A stretch of DNA of 64,000 nt from Bacteroidota bacterium (GTDB taxonomy: Bacteria > Bacteroidota > Bacteroidia > Bacteroidales > Dysgonomonadaceae): assembly GCA_023424395.1 (NCBI GenBank), contig JAFADY010000063.1, positions 62,001-126,000 on the forward strand, in the 5' to 3' direction. Shown here one piece after another: positions 61,341-64,000 of this stretch. Made by a program: the position numbers and the translations under genes. Numbering within the stretch: the stretch's first letter is position 1; every line of letters begins with the position of its first letter. The notes under the pieces were generated by a model. That model saw only the letters and a program-made list of their open reading frames with translations, ran no database searches and was not told where the DNA came from.

Positions 61341-61946
61341 TCAGTTGTTCAGCGCCAATATGCGGCTGATGTATTTGCCGATAATATCGAACTCTAAATT
61401 AACCACCGTTCCCTGTTGAATTTGGTGGAAATTGGTAAATTCATACGTATAGGGAATAATGGCTACTTTAAAGGTATGCTCCGTGGGTTCCACCACCGTC
61501 AGGCTCACGCCGTTCACCGTTACCGACCCTTTGTCCACGGTCATATAGCCTTTTTTTGCCATTTCTTTATCGAACACATATTCAAACGTATAATACCAAC
61601 TGCCGTCGGTTTCGGTAACATCGGTGCAAACAGCAGTTTGATCAACGTGCCCTTGCACAATGTGCCCATCTAAACGCCCGTTCATCAACATACTGCGTTC
61701 GAGGTTCACTTTACTGCCGACTTCAAGCAAGCCGAGGTTGGATTTGTCTAATGTTTCCTGAATGGCCGTAACCGTGTATGTGTCGCCATCGATGGAAACC
61801 ACCGTAAGGCAAACGCCGTTATGAGAAACACTTTGGTCGATCTTTAGCTCGTTGGTGAACGAACATTTGAGGGTGAGGTGTAAATTTCCTTTTTCTTTAT
61901 TGAGGGCAACAACCGTTGCCGCTTCTTCCACAATTCCTGAAAACAT
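61341..61946 (-). CDS. ribE: Riboflavin synthase, alpha chain
   Basis: The 201-residue protein consists of two homologous lumazine-binding barrels. The start MFSGIVEEAATV is the family hallmark. Each half contains the pattern SHNGVCLTVVSI (about residue 45) and VTVNGVSLTVVEP (about 145), with GRLDGHIVQGHVDQTA between them. It converts two 6,7-dimethyl-8-ribityllumazine molecules into riboflavin and a pyrimidine product in the cytoplasm. The symbol ribC is used in some genomes. A TACATTTG -7 box lies 29 nt upstream, and the nitroreductase gene follows after one base. Confidence 0.95.
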   Translation of the reverse strand: MFSGIVEEAATVVALNKEKGNLHLTLKCSFTNELKIDQSVSHNGVCLTVVSIDGDTYTVTAIQETLDKSNLGLLEVGSKVNLERSMLMNGRLDGHIVQGHVDQTAVCTDVTETDGSWYYTFEYVFDKEMAKKGYMTVDKGSVTVNGVSLTVVEPTEHTFKVAIIPYTYEFTNFHQIQQGTVVNLEFDIIGKYISRILALNN

Positions 61947-61974
61947 ATTGTATTATATTGAGTTGATTGGATTG

Positions 61975-61982
61975 CAAATGTA
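61975..61982 (-). promoter_or_regulatory. -7 element of ribE
   Basis: The minus strand reads TACATTTG, an exact TAnnTTTG, 29 nt upstream of the ribE start and just after the SGNH gene stop. There is no FMN riboswitch in the short leader. Confidence 0.45.
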
Positions 61983-61987
61983 CGAAA

Positions 61988-62656
61988 TTATTCGATAAAC
62001 CGGTGTATCAGGTTTACCCATAACCAATACGCCTCGGGCGTAAGATGGAGGCCGTCGCCCGTAAATTCTTTTTTGAGCTTGCCCTCTGCATCCGCAAAAA
62101 ACGGAAAAAGATGGACGTACGTTGCGTTTTTTGATTCCGCCAAAGCGCGAAGAAGCGCGTTGAGTTCGGTTATTTGTTTTTCCTTTCCCGACAGGCGTTT
62201 ATAGCGTTCAAAATCGTTATTGATGGGCAAAACGCTCTGAATATAAATCTTGGTGTCGGGAGTATTTTCTTTGATTTGGTCGATAATTGCGGCGTAATTA
62301 CGGATAATCGTAGTGTTTGAGCGGGAAAGGGAAATATCGTTAATGCCCGCCATAATGAAGAATATCTTCGGTTTTGCAGCAGTTATTTCGTTGATCCTTG
62401 CAAGCATTCCTTCGGTATTATCGCCCGAAATTCCTCGGTTGACAACGTCCGCTTCGGGAAAATAACTCTGCCAATCGCCTGCTTGCGTAATGCTGTTTCC
62501 GAAGAAAATTATTTGTCTCGCCTTTAATGGGTTTTCGGCGAAATAAGCCGTCCGGTTTTTATAGGTTTCCGTCCTGAAATCTTCTTTTATTTCCTTCGTA
62601 GTAACACACGAACCGAAAATAAACAGCAATAGTATGTAGAGGAAATACCGTATCAT
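61988..62656 (-). CDS. SGNH/GDSL-type hydrolase lipoprotein
   Basis: The 222-residue protein has a signal peptide with lipobox GSC (Cys about 17), then an SGNH esterase domain. Block I is IIFFGNSITQAGDW (Ser nucleophile), block II the Gly in VNRGISGDNTEGML, block III the Asn in FIMAGINDISL, and block V the Asp/His pair in DGLHLTPEAY. All four catalytic positions are present. It resembles the platelet-activating-factor acetylhydrolase-like or sialate/xylan acetylesterase groups. It acts in the envelope on acyl esters of unknown type. Its start codon overlaps the dapA stop by four bases, so it is translationally coupled to a lysine/cell-wall precursor gene. Confidence 0.9.
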   Translation of the reverse strand: MIRYFLYILLLFIFGSCVTTKEIKEDFRTETYKNRTAYFAENPLKARQIIFFGNSITQAGDWQSYFPEADVVNRGISGDNTEGMLARINEITAAKPKIFFIMAGINDISLSRSNTTIIRNYAAIIDQIKENTPDTKIYIQSVLPINNDFERYKRLSGKEKQITELNALLRALAESKNATYVHLFPFFADAEGKLKKEFTGDGLHLTPEAYWLWVNLIHRFIE

Positions 62657-63543
62657 TCACTTATTTTTTTCAATTCTTCTATTATTCGTTTTTGAGTTTC
62701 ATCGCAAACCGGAACTAAAGGCAACCGCACTTTGTTGCTCACCAAGCCTTTTAAACTCAACAGGCATTTCACGCCGGAAGGATTTCCATCTACAAACATC
62801 AAATGAAATAATTCATTGAAATCTTCTTCCATTTTTATCCTTGCATTTTCAGCGTCTCCCGCAAAAGCGCTTCTCACGAGCCACGACATTTGTTTCGGAA
62901 AAGCATTCGCAAAAACCGATATTACGCCAATCCCCCCGCATTGGATCACAGCGCTTGTAATGGCATCGTCACCCGAAATAACACTGAAACCTTCGGGTGC
63001 ATCTTTAACAATGGCTTTTATTTGTTCTATATCTCCGCAGGCTTCTTTTATGCCAATTATATTCCGGCATTTTTCGGCAAGCCTGATCGTGGTTTCTGCA
63101 GTCATATTTACGCCTGTTCTGCCGGGAACGTTGTACAATATTATCGGTAATGGCGACGCTTCGGACAACGCGCAATAATGCTGAAACAATCCTTCTTGAG
63201 AGGGTTTATTATAGTATGGCGTTACCGATAAAATGGCGCTTATGCCTTTAAAATCGTATGATTTTAAGTCCTTTAGCAGTTCGGTAGTATTGTTTCCGCC
63301 CACACCCATTATAACAGGGACTTTTCCGTTTACCCGGTTGACTAAATATTGTACAATCTCTTTTTTTTCTTGGTCGCTCAGCGTGGGAGTTTCTGCAGTG
63401 GTGCCGAGAGCCACTATGTAATCCGTTCCTGCATTTAACTGATAATCGATAATTTTTCCGAGTGAATCGAAATCTACGGAATCATCAGGTTGAAAAGGTG
63501 TTATCAGAGCTACGCCCAGTCCCTTTAAATTTATTTTTGACAT
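62653..63543 (-). CDS. dapA: 4-hydroxy-tetrahydrodipicolinate synthase
   Basis: This 296-residue TIM-barrel lyase is of the N-acetylneuraminate lyase superfamily. GVALITPF opens the barrel, ALGTTAETPTLS holds the threonine pair of the active-site relay, LYNVPGRTGVNM holds the catalytic Tyr and substrate-carboxylate Arg, and IIGIKEACGD holds the Schiff-base lysine. It condenses pyruvate with aspartate semialdehyde in lysine and meso-diaminopimelate synthesis. The GRTG motif favours DapA over sialic acid lyase. It is first in a two-gene transcript with the SGNH lipoprotein. Confidence 0.95.
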   Translation of the reverse strand: MSKINLKGLGVALITPFQPDDSVDFDSLGKIIDYQLNAGTDYIVALGTTAETPTLSDQEKKEIVQYLVNRVNGKVPVIMGVGGNNTTELLKDLKSYDFKGISAILSVTPYYNKPSQEGLFQHYCALSEASPLPIILYNVPGRTGVNMTAETTIRLAEKCRNIIGIKEACGDIEQIKAIVKDAPEGFSVISGDDAITSAVIQCGGIGVISVFANAFPKQMSWLVRSAFAGDAENARIKMEEDFNELFHLMFVDGNPSGVKCLLSLKGLVSNKVRLPLVPVCDETQKRIIEELKKISE

Positions 63544-63610
63544 GAAATACGTTTTTTTGCTTGCAGTTTATTCCGTTAAAGAATAATTTTGGCGCAAAAT
63601 GTTTTGAATA

Positions 63611-63618
63611 CAAAGGTA
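63611..63618 (-). promoter_or_regulatory. -7 element of dapA
   Basis: The minus strand reads TACCTTTG, 68 nt upstream of dapA. An ATTG lies 22 nt further upstream at 63644-63641, a loose -33 match. Confidence 0.5.
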
Positions 63619-63710
63619 CATATTTTTTAAAATCGAGGCAATGACTACATATAAAAACCAATTTTTTGTGTATTTCTGCAAATGAGCAATAAAATTTCCG
63701 TAAAAACAGC

Positions 63711-63718
63711 TATCTTTA
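63711..63718 (+). promoter_or_regulatory. -7-like element of the last gene
   Basis: TATCTTTA is one base off consensus and lies 16 nt before ATG 63735. Confidence 0.3.
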
Positions 63719-63734
63719 CAACTCACAATAAATT

Positions 63735-64000
63735 ATGAAAATAAAAGAAATCGTTTCGAACATATACGATAAAATTTTATCTCCGGAAGCGAAGAATCGT
63801 TTGGAGAAAATTGTTTTCATAGCTGCCATGATCGGGTTTTTTATACACCTTTTGGCCATTGCTTTGGTTTATTTCGGCAGATTGGATGTGGCGGGATCCC
63901 TTAAAGGTTTGCAAACTCCTATCGATGCCATTTATACGCCGTTCTCTATCATTCTTTTTTACGAAGTTTATTGTCTTATTTACTATTTGCCGAAATCCAT
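63735..64000 (+). CDS. Membrane protein of unknown function (partial)
   Basis: An open frame starts at ATG 63735 and runs off the window end, giving 88 residues. It begins MKIKEIVSNIYDKILSPEAK, followed by two hydrophobic segments (KIVFIAAMIGFFIHLLAIAL and YTPFSIILFYEVYCLIYYL) that should span the membrane. The spacing between them includes a GLQTPIDAIYTPFS turn. I do not recognise the family from this fragment. It is divergent from dapA and has a near-consensus -7 box upstream. Confidence 0.7.
   Translation, partial: MKIKEIVSNIYDKILSPEAKNRLEKIVFIAAMIGFFIHLLAIALVYFGRLDVAGSLKGLQTPIDAIYTPFSIILFYEVYCLIYYLPKS

Overview
The window is chromosomal DNA of a Bacteroidetes (Bacteroidales-like) bacterium, moderately AT-rich. 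The evidence is two SusC/SusD outer-membrane pairs, a protein with a type IX secretion sorting tail, Bacteroidetes lipoboxes, large single-chain PurL, several Bacteroidetes-restricted families, no obvious Shine-Dalgarno sequences, and many promoters of the TTTG-N19/20-TAnnTTTG type. A Dysgonomonadaceae-like species (Proteiniphilum/Petrimonas group) is my guess from overall flavour; the genus cannot be proven here. No rRNA, tRNA, complete transposase or CRISPR array was seen.

Layout. 1-3 kb: branched-chain amino acid genes ilvB(partial)-ilvN-ilvC, then transaldolase, with look-alike hairpins on both sides of it. 3-8 kb: a SusC/SusD pair with no enzymes beside it. 8-12.6 kb: a small membrane protein, a DUF4837 lipoprotein with pdxA, rlmN, and an AbiEii-like toxin gene broken by a frameshift next to a small partner gene. 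12.8-19.2 kb: a secreted esterase, heptamer repeats, an outer-membrane beta-barrel receptor, a head-GIN protein, a degenerate 21-bp tandem array, a split hypothetical gene and a possible small RNA with a strong terminator. 19.2-23.2 kb: a peptidoglycan-recycling pair (NlpC/P60 endopeptidase plus dipeptide epimerase) and a T9SS cargo protein.

23.2-26.1 kb is the most distinctive segment. An AT-rich, AGA/AGG-using 787-residue gene with a PD-(D/E)XK nuclease core lies between two copies of a ~110-125 bp palindromic repeat. One copy starts exactly after the preceding stop codon; the other has truncated a small-multidrug-resistance gene. This looks like acquired cargo and is the best candidate here for an undescribed (possibly anti-phage) system.

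26-45.9 kb is mostly housekeeping: cysE-cysK, bcp-recA, dprA, a thioesterase, purL (with a palindromic element apparently inserted in frame), a LysE exporter, a phosphoesterase, ppk, and an envelope-biogenesis operon (outer-membrane protein, TPR protein, LptC, CNNM/CBS protein, PpiD-like chaperone).

46.4-60.5 kb is one polysaccharide utilisation locus on the plus strand: ROK kinase, MFS transporter, SIS protein, creatininase-family amidohydrolase, GH9, SusC, SusD, surface lipoprotein, GH18 and a DUF5009/NagX-like membrane protein. GH18, GH9, the ROK kinase and the NagX-like protein together point to an N-acetylglucosamine-containing glycan. In this model the glycan is bound and cut at the surface by the lipoprotein and GH18, imported by SusCD, trimmed by GH9, carried inward by MFS/DUF5009, and phosphorylated by ROK. 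No regulator gene lies in the locus. 60.5-64 kb: a cluster of hairpins, nitroreductase, riboflavin synthase, an SGNH lipoprotein overlapping dapA, and the start of an unknown membrane protein.
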